DNA of 64,000 bases. Source: an uncultured Muribaculaceae bacterium. Its GTDB lineage: Bacteria > Bacteroidota > Bacteroidia > Bacteroidales > Muribaculaceae. Both the position numbers and the translations under genes were made by a program. The notes beneath the pieces were generated by a model, which saw only the letters and a program-made list of their open reading frames with translations, searched no databases and was not told the origin of the DNA. Of this stretch, positions 8,891 to 16,616 are shown one piece after another (position 1 is the first letter of the stretch; each line of letters opens with the position of its first letter). The stretch is from contig CAJTZS010000012.1 of NCBI GenBank assembly GCA_910584055.1, forward strand, positions 31,150-95,149, given 5' to 3'.

Positions 8891-10111
8891 TTAAATTAAT
8901 TTATGTTTGCCGTAAGGACAATCAAGATTTGGAAGAATATGTCCGAATTCACCAAAATATGAATAACTAAAAAACAGGTTGCTATATACGCAATCCATTC
9001 TACAACCTTCACATCCAAGAGTTGTTTTGGAAATGGATCTAAGAAACTCTAGGAATTTAGAATTTTTCCATACATCTAATATATTGTCACCATTACGTAT
9101 ACTTCCTAGTTTGAATTCTGGTTTCATAATAAGTGAGAATGGATACATGTCTCCTATACTGTCAATCACTATATAAGACCTACCCCATGGAGAGGTTACG
9201 GCAATAGGATCTCTTACAGAATCGTCTAGTGGTTCTATATCAATGAAACTATATGCCTCGCATCCAATTGATTTTGCATATTGTTTTAACGTGGGCCAAA
9301 TTTTTCTAAAAGGAACGATTACATCCTTATAATAGGACTCCCATTCTCTTTTTTGGAATTTACCATCAGCATCAGAATAGATCGTGTTTATCTTCAGTGT
9401 TAGCCCAAATTCAGTGCAAAAATCAATAATATCCTTAATTTCATCTTGATTTTCTTTCATAAGAGTCATGGCTGCATTTACTTTAACACCATTTCTCCGA
9501 ATTTGGGATAATGTTTCACAGAATGTATTGAAATTATTGCCTCCTGTGAGTTTGTTAAAACAATCTTCATCTACACTATCAAGATGTGTCTGCATATAAC
9601 TTAGTTTTGGCAGAACATTCATCACTTCTTCACTGTACGTCCGACAATTTGACAGTAGTCCGCAATGCAATCCTAATGATAAAGCATATTCGACCAATTC
9701 AGGGAAATCAGAACGCATAGTTGATTCACCACCGCTGAATCGGATGAATAATACACCTGAATTTGCGCAATAGTCAATAATATTCTTTACCTCTTTCGTA
9801 GATAATTCATATTTACTAGCCGACTCTTCAGCCACGGGACAATGTGGACAACGATAGGTACAGTTTTTCGTGAGCAATATCTGTACAACAATTGGAACAG
9901 AACACGCATTTTCTATCGAATAATTTGGGGTAATTCGTTTAATCTCAGGATGATTTTCATCTGAAAAACCATCTTCAAACTCCACTGAAAAAACGGAACC
10001 GTTTTTTTCCATTGTTATCCATTCATTAAAAAATGGTTCAAATCTAACTAATATTTTAGGATTCATTTTTAGAATGTTTTTTAGGGAAATGAGGGAGAGG
10101 CTATCAGTCAT
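8891..10111 (-). CDS. Radical SAM protein with C-terminal SPASM-like cysteines
   Basis: A 406-residue protein. An N-terminal stretch of about 75 residues could be a small PqqD/RRE-like peptide-binding domain (weak). The radical SAM core follows, with 'CTYRCPHC' (Cys-x3-Cys-x2-Cys) and 'RFSGGESTMRSDFPEL', and a C-terminal cysteine-rich region (CEGCRMDC and a final Cys) suggests auxiliary clusters. Enzymes of this build mature ribosomal peptides or modify small molecules. The first ATG (10111) lies inside the loop of a strong hairpin (10091-10131); the ATG at 10066 ('MNPKILVRF') is an alternative start free of it. Possible tiny peptide frames lie just upstream. Confidence 0.85.
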   Translation of the reverse strand: MTDSLSLISLKNILKMNPKILVRFEPFFNEWITMEKNGSVFSVEFEDGFSDENHPEIKRITPNYSIENACSVPIVVQILLTKNCTYRCPHCPVAEESASKYELSTKEVKNIIDYCANSGVLFIRFSGGESTMRSDFPELVEYALSLGLHCGLLSNCRTYSEEVMNVLPKLSYMQTHLDSVDEDCFNKLTGGNNFNTFCETLSQIRRNGVKVNAAMTLMKENQDEIKDIIDFCTEFGLTLKINTIYSDADGKFQKREWESYYKDVIVPFRKIWPTLKQYAKSIGCEAYSFIDIEPLDDSVRDPIAVTSPWGRSYIVIDSIGDMYPFSLIMKPEFKLGSIRNGDNILDVWKNSKFLEFLRSISKTTLGCEGCRMDCVYSNLFFSYSYFGEFGHILPNLDCPYGKHKLI

Positions 10112-10131
10112 TTAACTGATAGCCACCCCTC
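10091..10131 (-). promoter_or_regulatory. Hairpin enclosing a radical SAM start codon
   Basis: A 10-bp perfect stem (10099-10108 with 10115-10124) is extended by GAGGG/CCCTC (10091-10095 with 10127-10131). The ATG at 10109-10111 sits in the 6-base loop. In mRNA this would hide the start codon of the 406-residue enzyme or, if translation starts at 10066, act as a leader hairpin or attenuator. There is no T-tract that would make it a classical terminator. Confidence 0.6.
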
Positions 10132-10141
10132 AAAATAGGGA

Positions 10142-10198
10142 TTACATGCCGGACGAAGTACGGACACTACGGATTGAAATTTCAGATTTCTTTTTCAT
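10142..10198 (-). CDS. Possible 18-residue leader or precursor peptide
   Basis: A short frame (MKKKSEISIRSVRTSSGM) ends 30 bases before the radical SAM/SPASM start. It is basic and serine/threonine-rich. A still shorter frame (12 residues, starting 'MEKPNVHQ') lies just upstream behind 'GTAGGAA'. Either could be a substrate peptide or a regulatory leader peptide; chance is also quite possible at this length. It is recorded because the interval is otherwise empty and sits right before a possible peptide-maturing enzyme. Confidence 0.2.
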   Translation of the reverse strand: MKKKSEISIRSVRTSSGM

Positions 10199-10294
10199 AT
10201 CCAATCTATATTATTATTAAGTCCTACCCGGTTGATGGACGTTCGGTTTCTCCATTTCCTACTCTATTAAGGCTTTTGGGAATACGCCGTTTTC

Positions 10295-10465
10295 TTAATC
10301 TTCTACGATCTCGCTGTTATTGTTCTTCTTGAACAGGCCGATGATGAACCCGAATATGCCGCCAATGACAGCCATTACGAGCTTTACAATGAGACCGAGA
10401 ATCCAACCGAACAGACTTACTATCCAGCCGAACATTACATCAATGATGTCTCCGTCTTTTGCCAT
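10295..10465 (-). CDS. Small membrane protein, 56 aa
   Basis: The frame from ATG 10465 to TAA 10295 codes 56 residues: a short polar head (MAKDGDIIDVMFGW), a strongly hydrophobic, glycine-rich core of about 30 residues (LFGWILGLIVKLVMAVIGG and FGFIIGLF) and a charged tail (KKNNNSEIVED). It reads as one long or two tightly packed membrane segments. It starts 10 bases after the WG/zinc-ribbon gene, in the same operon and strand. The composition, with clean ends and no stop, argues for a real gene. It may be a membrane anchor or pore-type peptide; function unknown. Confidence 0.7.
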   Translation of the reverse strand: MAKDGDIIDVMFGWIVSLFGWILGLIVKLVMAVIGGIFGFIIGLFKKNNNSEIVED

Positions 10466-10474
10466 AATGATGGT

Positions 10475-11845
10475 TTATTTGTTAGGTATAAAAGTTCCAT
10501 TTCGATGAAGTTTTCCCTCTATTCCATTTAAAGACACGCCATCCATTAGGCTGTCGCGTCCGAAAGTGGGATTACTATATTTTGATTTGTATTTAAATGG
10601 AATCACTGTCTTTCCGGTTTTATCTATAAATCCCAACTTGCTATTTGCGTATGATGTACCTTTTTCAATCGGTGCTATTCCCATCGTAAAAGGATATACT
10701 TTATAGGCTTCAATATTAAATAAATCATTTCCACTCTTATCAACTGCAGTATATTTCCTTGAACTGTAAGAAGGGGCATACCATCCAACTCCATCACCAA
10801 ATCCTATACAATTAACTGCGTTTTGTTTGTTTGCAAATAACACATTCCCATGTTTGTCAATTAATGAATGAGATGAATTCTTTCTGTCTTGTTCTGTCAG
10901 GTATGCCCATGCTACACCATCTGAAAACGCATTGACGCCATAAAATTCTTTTTCTGATGTTTGCCTTCCAGTGTAATCATGAATTGTTGTTATGTTGAAA
11001 TTTTTAATTTTAGAATTTTTTTGTGTATAATGAATTGCGCGAATCATACTGTCAGGATCAATCACGATATTGAAATATGTTTTGCCGTCAATCGGCATAC
11101 CGTCATTTCCGAGCATCTGCATTCCTTCATCATCGAGAGTTGCTACAACACAATTACGATCTTTATATCCTGGATATTTAAGCCTTTTGTATTTGACTTT
11201 ATTTTTGAACAAACCCTTGCTTAATATAACATATTTTCCTTCTTCGTGCATATTTGTACCATCCAATCGAATCTGGGAGTAACCATTTACATTTCTATTA
11301 ATATATTTTGCTTTTAATGTTTGAGGATCCATTACATTTGCCACAGAATCTGTAACATAAGCAAGTCCAATATTGGATGTGGATTTATCGAACAATAACC
11401 ACTGATTTCCGGTGTCTGTAGGACTAATGGAGTCATAAATAGCCTGCACAAGCATCTTGTCCTCGTTATAACCTATCCCATATTTGCCATTGATTTCAAT
11501 TCTTGCAATTTTATTGTCTGAAGAACATGATCTTGCGATAAAGAAAGTCGCACCGAAAACAACAGCCATAAATAAGCTGAACCACATCCAAAACTGAGCA
11601 TCCTCTTTTCCTGATTTATTCCACCAGCTTTTAATTTTATCCCATGTATTAAATAACCATGAAGAATTAATCTGTCTCTCGTACTTTTTATAGTTGTTTA
11701 GTGTTGAATTGTAAACTGGTGTCTGAAGGGAGGCATTGTATAATTTATAATTATCCGAATATCCCAACTGCTTTCCACATTTTCCACAATAATGTGCATT
11801 ATCAGGATTTTGCTGAAAGCCGCAGTTATTGCATTTCTTAGACAT
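10475..11845 (-). CDS. Zinc ribbon - transmembrane - WG-like repeat protein
   Basis: A 456-residue protein in three parts. Residues 3-24 form a zinc ribbon (CNNCGFQQNPDNAHYCGKCG). Residues 83-106 are one transmembrane helix (WMWFSLFMAVVFGATFF). The rest carries degenerate WG-like beta repeats such as 'IEINGKYGIGYNED' and 'SKLGFIDKTGKTVIPFKYK'. The topology suggests a cytoplasmic ribbon and a periplasmic repeat domain. The ribbon is nearly the same as those on the next two genes, so the membrane protein may recruit, or be recruited with, soluble members of the system. Separated by 19 bases from the carrier-protein fusion. Confidence 0.8.
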   Translation of the reverse strand: MSKKCNNCGFQQNPDNAHYCGKCGKQLGYSDNYKLYNASLQTPVYNSTLNNYKKYERQINSSWLFNTWDKIKSWWNKSGKEDAQFWMWFSLFMAVVFGATFFIARSCSSDNKIARIEINGKYGIGYNEDKMLVQAIYDSISPTDTGNQWLLFDKSTSNIGLAYVTDSVANVMDPQTLKAKYINRNVNGYSQIRLDGTNMHEEGKYVILSKGLFKNKVKYKRLKYPGYKDRNCVVATLDDEGMQMLGNDGMPIDGKTYFNIVIDPDSMIRAIHYTQKNSKIKNFNITTIHDYTGRQTSEKEFYGVNAFSDGVAWAYLTEQDRKNSSHSLIDKHGNVLFANKQNAVNCIGFGDGVGWYAPSYSSRKYTAVDKSGNDLFNIEAYKVYPFTMGIAPIEKGTSYANSKLGFIDKTGKTVIPFKYKSKYSNPTFGRDSLMDGVSLNGIEGKLHRNGTFIPNK

Positions 11846-11864
11846 ATTACAATTTGCTCATTCG

Positions 11865-12230
11865 TTAAATGTTTTTGCTTATATACTCAGCAGCATCGAG
11901 GATATTATGCCATGTCATTGCTCTTTCGTCGCTTATTTCCACTCCAAATTCTTTTTCCAGCCACATAAGTAGTTCAGCGTGATCCAACGAATCAAGTCCC
12001 ATCGAAGATATTGGAGTGTGTTCATTTATCGGTCCGTCATTGGGGAAGTATGAATACTCTCTTTTTATGCCATCAATTATTTGCATTGCCACATTCTTTA
12101 CACTTGAATCGGTTTCACTATTCACCCCTAATTCTACAGAATTTTCAAAAAAGGGCATTCCGCATTTTCCACAAAATTTTGCATTCTCGGGATTTTCCTT
12201 AAAGCTACAGGCATTGCATTTCTTTCCCAT
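11865..12230 (-). CDS. Zinc ribbon - acyl carrier protein fusion
   Basis: A 121-residue protein. Residues 5-23 are a zinc ribbon (CNACSFKENPENAKFCGKC). After a short linker, residues 45-121 form an acyl carrier domain with the canonical phosphopantetheine motif 'SSMGLDSLDHAELL' (Ser81) and the usual helix III/IV pattern (FGVEISDERAMTW). Carrier proteins normally stand alone or inside synthases; an N-terminal ribbon of the same kind as on neighbouring signalling proteins is unusual. It links the signalling half of the operon to the acyl-building half. Both domain calls are firm. Confidence 0.88.
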   Translation of the reverse strand: MGKKCNACSFKENPENAKFCGKCGMPFFENSVELGVNSETDSSVKNVAMQIIDGIKREYSYFPNDGPINEHTPISSMGLDSLDHAELLMWLEKEFGVEISDERAMTWHNILDAAEYISKNI

Positions 12231-12263
12231 ATCAGATCTTAAAACAGATATAGTGCTAATTAA

Positions 12264-12512
12264 TTACTCTACATTTATTGTCCAACTAAACTGTCTCCCA
12301 TGACAATTTTTATATCTTTTCCCACTTCCACAAAGACATGGGTCATTGCGAGAGATTGAAAGTGATTTCTTAAAGGTCACAGTATTATCCAAAACAGATT
12401 TTGATTTTTCAGATTCCTCTTGAGCCATAGAAATTTTTCCTCCGCACTTCCCACAAAATTTTGCTGAAGTAGGATTTTCTCTAAAGCCACAAAATGGGCA
12501 TATTAATCTCAT
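12264..12512 (-). CDS. Zinc ribbon - SEC-C metal-binding protein
   Basis: An 82-residue protein with two metal-binding modules. The N-terminal ribbon '[20 protein letters not shown]' matches its neighbours. The C-terminal SEC-C motif is '[18 protein letters not shown]', the zinc-binding tail otherwise known from SecA and many small proteins. About 30 polar residues join them. It has no enzymatic domain and probably acts as an adaptor that binds protein or RNA partners. It lies 7 bases after the kinase-like gene. Confidence 0.85.
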   Translation of the reverse strand: MRLICPFCGFRENPTSAKFCGKCGGKISMAQEESEKSKSVLDNTVTFKKSLSISRNDPCLCGSGKRYKNCHGRQFSWTINVE

Positions 12513-12518
12513 AATAAT

Positions 12519-13637
12519 TCAGCCATTATAAGTGAATCGTTTTGTTCCACATGCCGTGCAATAATCAAATTCGCCCGACGTGAATTTATTTCCGCAAGCT
12601 GTGCAGAATGCAACCTTTTGGATTGATTGCAACGTTGCCGAGCGTTTATCCAAAAGCGAATAGAACTGCGGGGAAAGTATTACGTCCTTTGATGCAAGAT
12701 TGAGAAGCGAAGGTACTTTCGATAATGTCCCACTTACAGATTTAAGCGCATCCAGTAACGTGGTTATATGCTTAAAATCTCTTTCATATGACTTTGCCTT
12801 CAACCATCCTTGTGAAGAAGACAGTTTCCTTAAACGTTCTTCTCCTGTATTTCCACTCAAATCATTTGGGATAAATATCAGATTGGATTCATCATAGGTT
12901 TGAGTCACTGAAGGATTGAAATAAGCAATCCAGAGTGACAATGCTATTACAAGTTGAGAAAAATTATCATCATCAAGAGAAGCATGAAGACGAGTTTTAG
13001 GGGCTGTTCTTTCAGGATGCTGAAATGATGGTGCCCCTCCCGTAGTCTGATAATAATCCCGACCCATCTCCCGAACGTAAAGCGAGTCATAATCAACCAA
13101 GCGAAGCTCTCTATTAGGCGTAACAAGTATGTTCAGGCAGGAAAGATCACCATGAGCAATACCGTTTTCTCTTAATTCATAGCACATGTAATAGAAATCA
13201 CGGATAAATGTCAGCCGTTGGACATCAGAAAGTTGTCCCCAATCTTCCTGTAGAAATGAATCTAAGGTTTTGCCATTAATCCAATCCATGACTATGCCCG
13301 GTAATACACTCCCGTCGCATTTCATTTTTAACGCAGATGGAACATACCTGAAATTGGAGAAATATTCCAATTTGACTTTTGAAAGCCTGTCTCCAATTAG
13401 CTTATATCTTTTTAGAGCATCCGGAATTAATTCCTTCCATACTCTATAACATAAATGATTAGATTGCCCTTCAAGGCGAAACGCCATACAGAAACGACCT
13501 TCCGATTTTACCAGTTGCTGTCTTCTTCCGCGACCAATTACAATAGTCTTGTATGAACGAGCCGTTGAATCAAGTATATTAGAAGACTCCATCATACTTT
13601 CCATTACTTGGTCGGATCCGTAGGATAATTGCGCCAT
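12519..13637 (-). CDS. Protein kinase-like protein with C-terminal zinc ribbon
   Basis: A 372-residue protein. The kinase fold shows the catalytic loop 'GIAHGDLSCLNILV' (near residue 161) and a metal-binding 'RLVDYDSLY' in place of DFG. The N-lobe lysine is probably in 'QQLVKSEGRFCMAFRL'. At the C-terminus four cysteines (CTACGNKF and YCTACGTK) form a zinc ribbon. Kinases with such a tail accompany vWA and PP2C proteins in the TerY-P triad described for tellurium-resistance-type stress systems. It overlaps the PP2C gene by 34 bases. Most likely a Ser/Thr kinase acting on other products of this operon. Confidence 0.85.
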   Translation of the reverse strand: MAQLSYGSDQVMESMMESSNILDSTARSYKTIVIGRGRRQQLVKSEGRFCMAFRLEGQSNHLCYRVWKELIPDALKRYKLIGDRLSKVKLEYFSNFRYVPSALKMKCDGSVLPGIVMDWINGKTLDSFLQEDWGQLSDVQRLTFIRDFYYMCYELRENGIAHGDLSCLNILVTPNRELRLVDYDSLYVREMGRDYYQTTGGAPSFQHPERTAPKTRLHASLDDDNFSQLVIALSLWIAYFNPSVTQTYDESNLIFIPNDLSGNTGEERLRKLSSSQGWLKAKSYERDFKHITTLLDALKSVSGTLSKVPSLLNLASKDVILSPQFYSLLDKRSATLQSIQKVAFCTACGNKFTSGEFDYCTACGTKRFTYNG

Positions 13638-14962
13638 ATTCTAAGGGTTGCTTTAATTTTGTCCATTAGTGAAGACCGATGATCTGTGTCCTCTGATTCC
13701 GTTAAATCTTCAGGACTCTCTGTCTCAATTGCAGCATCGTTTCCAATAAATTCATTGGACTCAACATTTGCTTCTGTATAAGTTCCCAATTTAGACTCGT
13801 TGCGATTTTTAATGATCTTGTCCACTGAGCTTTCGATAGTCTCAATTATTCGTTCAGATTCAACTATAACATCAGCGGTAGATTCATCCTCTTTTGCAAT
13901 TCCATCATCTGAATTTATTTCGTCACAAATATTGCTTGATGTATCGTTTGACTGCATTTCCGATGGTAATGTGGTCTGTTCATTTACCTCAAATTTTTTT
14001 TCATCTTCGTCAGTTCTCAATTCTATTGGATTCTCAGATATGCCAATAGTCCCTAAAGAAGATAAATCAGTATCCACATTTGATTGTTCCTCACTTATTT
14101 CTGATTCAATGTCTTGAAGGTTATTGTGAGAACTATTTGTAGCGTCTATATCCGAAGCAATATTGTCGAGAGCAGGTTCACATTGAAAATCATCACCTCC
14201 GAACTTGATTAATATTACAGCCAAATCATCATCCATATCTCCATTCTTTCGAGCAGTTTCTGCCAATGATATGAACATATCATTGGTCTGAAGATTCCAA
14301 AGCGTATGTTCCGGTGTAAGACCATCAATTTCACACTTTTGAAACCATTTAGCCATACCATCGGTCATAATGGATATGGAACAAATATCCGACATTGAGA
14401 TTTCTCCAATCAACCATTCTCCAACACAAGTACCATCACTTAGTATAGCATCGGTTGAATTTGAATAGTCTGTGATTTCAATGTCGTCATTGTCTACGCG
14501 TTTAATTGAAGAGTTTAGCTCCTTGACTGATCCATCTTTGAGATGTAAAAACAAAGTGCTATCACCCAAAATGGCATACCTCACCAATTCATTCTTCTCG
14601 TCATAATGAATGCCACAAAAGGTTGAAGCACCTATCTTCCATGTCTCATAATTATACTGCTCATGTCGAAGAAGCCTTCCACTGAGAGAAGACATGTATT
14701 CGTCAACCTCAGTCTGCCATAAATCCTTTATTTCCGGCAACAGCACGATACTGGGTAACTCCTTCCAGACTGTTATATCTTCAGGATTCATGGAAACAAA
14801 TTTTTCACATAAAATCCGCGCGACTATTTCCGGGTGAAATGAGTTAGACACACCATCGGCAACGGCATACAGACCTCTCTCGGCGTTAAACCTCAAGGCA
14901 TCTTGCCGTCCATTTTCTTCTCCATCCTTGCCAAGAAGGAATGTCTTAATTCGCATATTCAT
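13604..14962 (-). CDS. PP2C-type Ser/Thr phosphatase with acidic tail
   Basis: A 452-residue protein. Residues 1-250 are a PP2C domain: 'YAVADGVSNSFHPEI', 'YAILGDSTLFLHL', 'SIMTDGMAKWF' and 'GDMDDDLAVILI' supply the metal-binding aspartates. Residues of about 265-430 are a long, acidic, Ser/Thr/Glu-rich and probably disordered segment, followed by a short basic end (IKATLRIWRNY). The tail could be a phosphorylation platform. Start and stop are tightly coupled to the vWA gene (1-base overlap) and the kinase gene, the classic kinase/phosphatase pairing. It should reverse the kinase's marks. Confidence 0.88.
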   Translation of the reverse strand: MNMRIKTFLLGKDGEENGRQDALRFNAERGLYAVADGVSNSFHPEIVARILCEKFVSMNPEDITVWKELPSIVLLPEIKDLWQTEVDEYMSSLSGRLLRHEQYNYETWKIGASTFCGIHYDEKNELVRYAILGDSTLFLHLKDGSVKELNSSIKRVDNDDIEITDYSNSTDAILSDGTCVGEWLIGEISMSDICSISIMTDGMAKWFQKCEIDGLTPEHTLWNLQTNDMFISLAETARKNGDMDDDLAVILIKFGGDDFQCEPALDNIASDIDATNSSHNNLQDIESEISEEQSNVDTDLSSLGTIGISENPIELRTDEDEKKFEVNEQTTLPSEMQSNDTSSNICDEINSDDGIAKEDESTADVIVESERIIETIESSVDKIIKNRNESKLGTYTEANVESNEFIGNDAAIETESPEDLTESEDTDHRSSLMDKIKATLRIWRNYPTDPTK

Positions 14963-15783
14963 CAGTCGATGGATACTTCTACACGTCCATCTGATTTAGT
15001 TAATCCTGACACAGACGAGCCAAACACAACGAGTCTGCCAAGAGTTCTCATGTCGCTTATATTAGAAACCATAAATCTGCTTCCCGTTATTGCTGGCAGA
15101 TTGTTTCGCTGCGCTCTGGAAACAAACACGGGAGTCATTTCTGAAGAGGCATCGAAAAGGAAAGATCTCTTTGCATCAGAAGGCTTGCTCGCAGGAAATT
15201 GAAGTTCCACCCCCTCTCCCGGCTTACCATCAATGTGTATGTTGAAAAGAAGAACATTACCATCTGGGACACTAATTGATTTTAACTTATTGGCTGCTTC
15301 AAGAGCCTTGTTTCTCGAATCTTGTTCATTGAGACTCTTTTCTTCAGGATAGCCATCTGTGATATTAATCACAATTGGAGCCGGAACATGCTGCCCCTTG
15401 GCATTTTGTGAAGATATCCAGTTCTTAATAATTTCGGAAGCCTTATCAAAAGCCATTGCCATATGGGTTAACCCCTGAGGTTTCCCTTCTTTTTCGATGT
15501 TTATAAATTGCTCATCTTGATGTGCGTCGAGCCATTTGTTTATTTCATCGATTCCTCCTGAAAACAAGTTGTACGTATATTGATTATAACCAATGACTTC
15601 AAGTCTATAACGGTTTTTGTAAACACCGTTATCTTGACAAGGAGCTGTTAGACAGTCAACCACATTCCATATCGTGTTGCTTACTCTTCTGATTTTGTCA
15701 TCCCATCCCATTGAGCCGGATAGGTCAACGAGATATATTAGAAGACCGGGATGTGTAGACCCCCATGGAAGTTCATATGCCAT
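14962..15783 (-). CDS. vWA domain protein, TerY-like
   Basis: A 273-residue von Willebrand A domain protein. The MIDAS metal site is complete: 'VDLSGSMGWDDKIRR' at residues 19-33 (DxSxS), a threonine in 'GLTHMAMAFDKA', and aspartate in 'NITDGYPEEKS'. No signal peptide is seen, so it is cytoplasmic, as for TerY proteins. Together with the PP2C and kinase genes in this order it matches the TerY-P triad arrangement. The usual terD/terC genes are not visible here, so this is a divergent deployment. vWA proteins commonly act as scaffold for AAA+ partners, of which one lies 0.8 kb upstream. Confidence 0.88.
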   Translation of the reverse strand: MAYELPWGSTHPGLLIYLVDLSGSMGWDDKIRRVSNTIWNVVDCLTAPCQDNGVYKNRYRLEVIGYNQYTYNLFSGGIDEINKWLDAHQDEQFINIEKEGKPQGLTHMAMAFDKASEIIKNWISSQNAKGQHVPAPIVINITDGYPEEKSLNEQDSRNKALEAANKLKSISVPDGNVLLFNIHIDGKPGEGVELQFPASKPSDAKRSFLFDASSEMTPVFVSRAQRNNLPAITGSRFMVSNISDMRTLGRLVVFGSSVSGLTKSDGRVEVSID

Positions 15784-15806
15784 ATCGTATCTTAGATTTT
15801 AAAATG

Positions 15807-16616
15807 TTAAATTTGAGTGATATTTATTCTTATTCTATCTCCAAACATAAAATTATCGCTTTGTCGGGCATAGACCCCACTTCGGATGACTCCTCCGTTT
15901 TGAGTCATTTCCACTCCAGAAGACGGTTCAAGAATTAACCCTTTAGAGGATGTGCGAATATAAAAATGCACAGGATTGAAAGAGAATCCTCTAACTTGGA
16001 ATTTTATTTGATGATGCAGCCCACTGTCTGGATTTGTTCCATATGAATTGTTTCCATCAAAAATAGGTAGCATGGTTCGCGTATCATTCCGTTTATCCTC
16101 AATCATAACGATACCCTTCAATTGTTGAGCCGGTTCACTTTTCATTCTTTGGACTTCAGTCTGTGCTGACTCCAATTGATGTCTCAAATTTGAGATTTCC
16201 CGATCATATGAAGACTGTTGACTGGAGGCATTTCTCTCTGCATTTTCAATATCTTGTTCTAGTGAGGATATTTTATTGGATAATTGTCTCTTCTCAGATT
16301 GAAGAGTAGTGTATTCCCTATTGAGCCTGCTGTTTTCTTTATTACAAGAAGCTATTTCCTCTTTCAAATCAGAAATTTTTGTCTTCAAATGATTGATCTC
16401 CCCAAAAGTTTCCTTCTTTGAGGATTCTTTTTCCTGCTTCAATTTTTCGATTTGATTTAAAACCGATTGAGCAATAGAAACTCTACTTTGTTCCACATCT
16501 CTTAATGATGATGGAATAATGTCCGGGAAGTTTAGTCTCAAGTATCCACATTTTGGACACAGGCCATTTTCCAGAGCCTCATCGCAAACCGGACAATTTA
16601 TATTCGCTTTAGCCAT
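15807..16616 (-). CDS. Zinc ribbon - coiled coil - FHA-like protein
   Basis: A 269-residue protein. Residues 5-22 contain four cysteines (CPVCDEALENGLCPKCG), a zinc ribbon. Residues of about 45-155 are a continuous coiled coil with heptads such as 'LKTKISDLKEEIASCNKEN'. Residues of about 170-269 look like a divergent FHA domain: a glycine/serine loop, 'HFYIRTSSKGLILEPSSG' and the final 'FMFGDRIRINI'. FHA domains read phosphothreonine, so next to a kinase and PP2C this could be the reader. It overlaps the AAA gene by one base. The FHA call is moderate, the other parts are firm. Confidence 0.75.
   Translation of the reverse strand: MAKANINCPVCDEALENGLCPKCGYLRLNFPDIIPSSLRDVEQSRVSIAQSVLNQIEKLKQEKESSKKETFGEINHLKTKISDLKEEIASCNKENSRLNREYTTLQSEKRQLSNKISSLEQDIENAERNASSQQSSYDREISNLRHQLESAQTEVQRMKSEPAQQLKGIVMIEDKRNDTRTMLPIFDGNNSYGTNPDSGLHHQIKFQVRGFSFNPVHFYIRTSSKGLILEPSSGVEMTQNGGVIRSGVYARQSDNFMFGDRIRINITQI

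Noticed and set aside
14962..15783. TerY as evidence for a tellurite-resistance operon
   Set aside because: No TerC, TerD or TerB homologue is visible nearby; the triad alone occurs in other systems.
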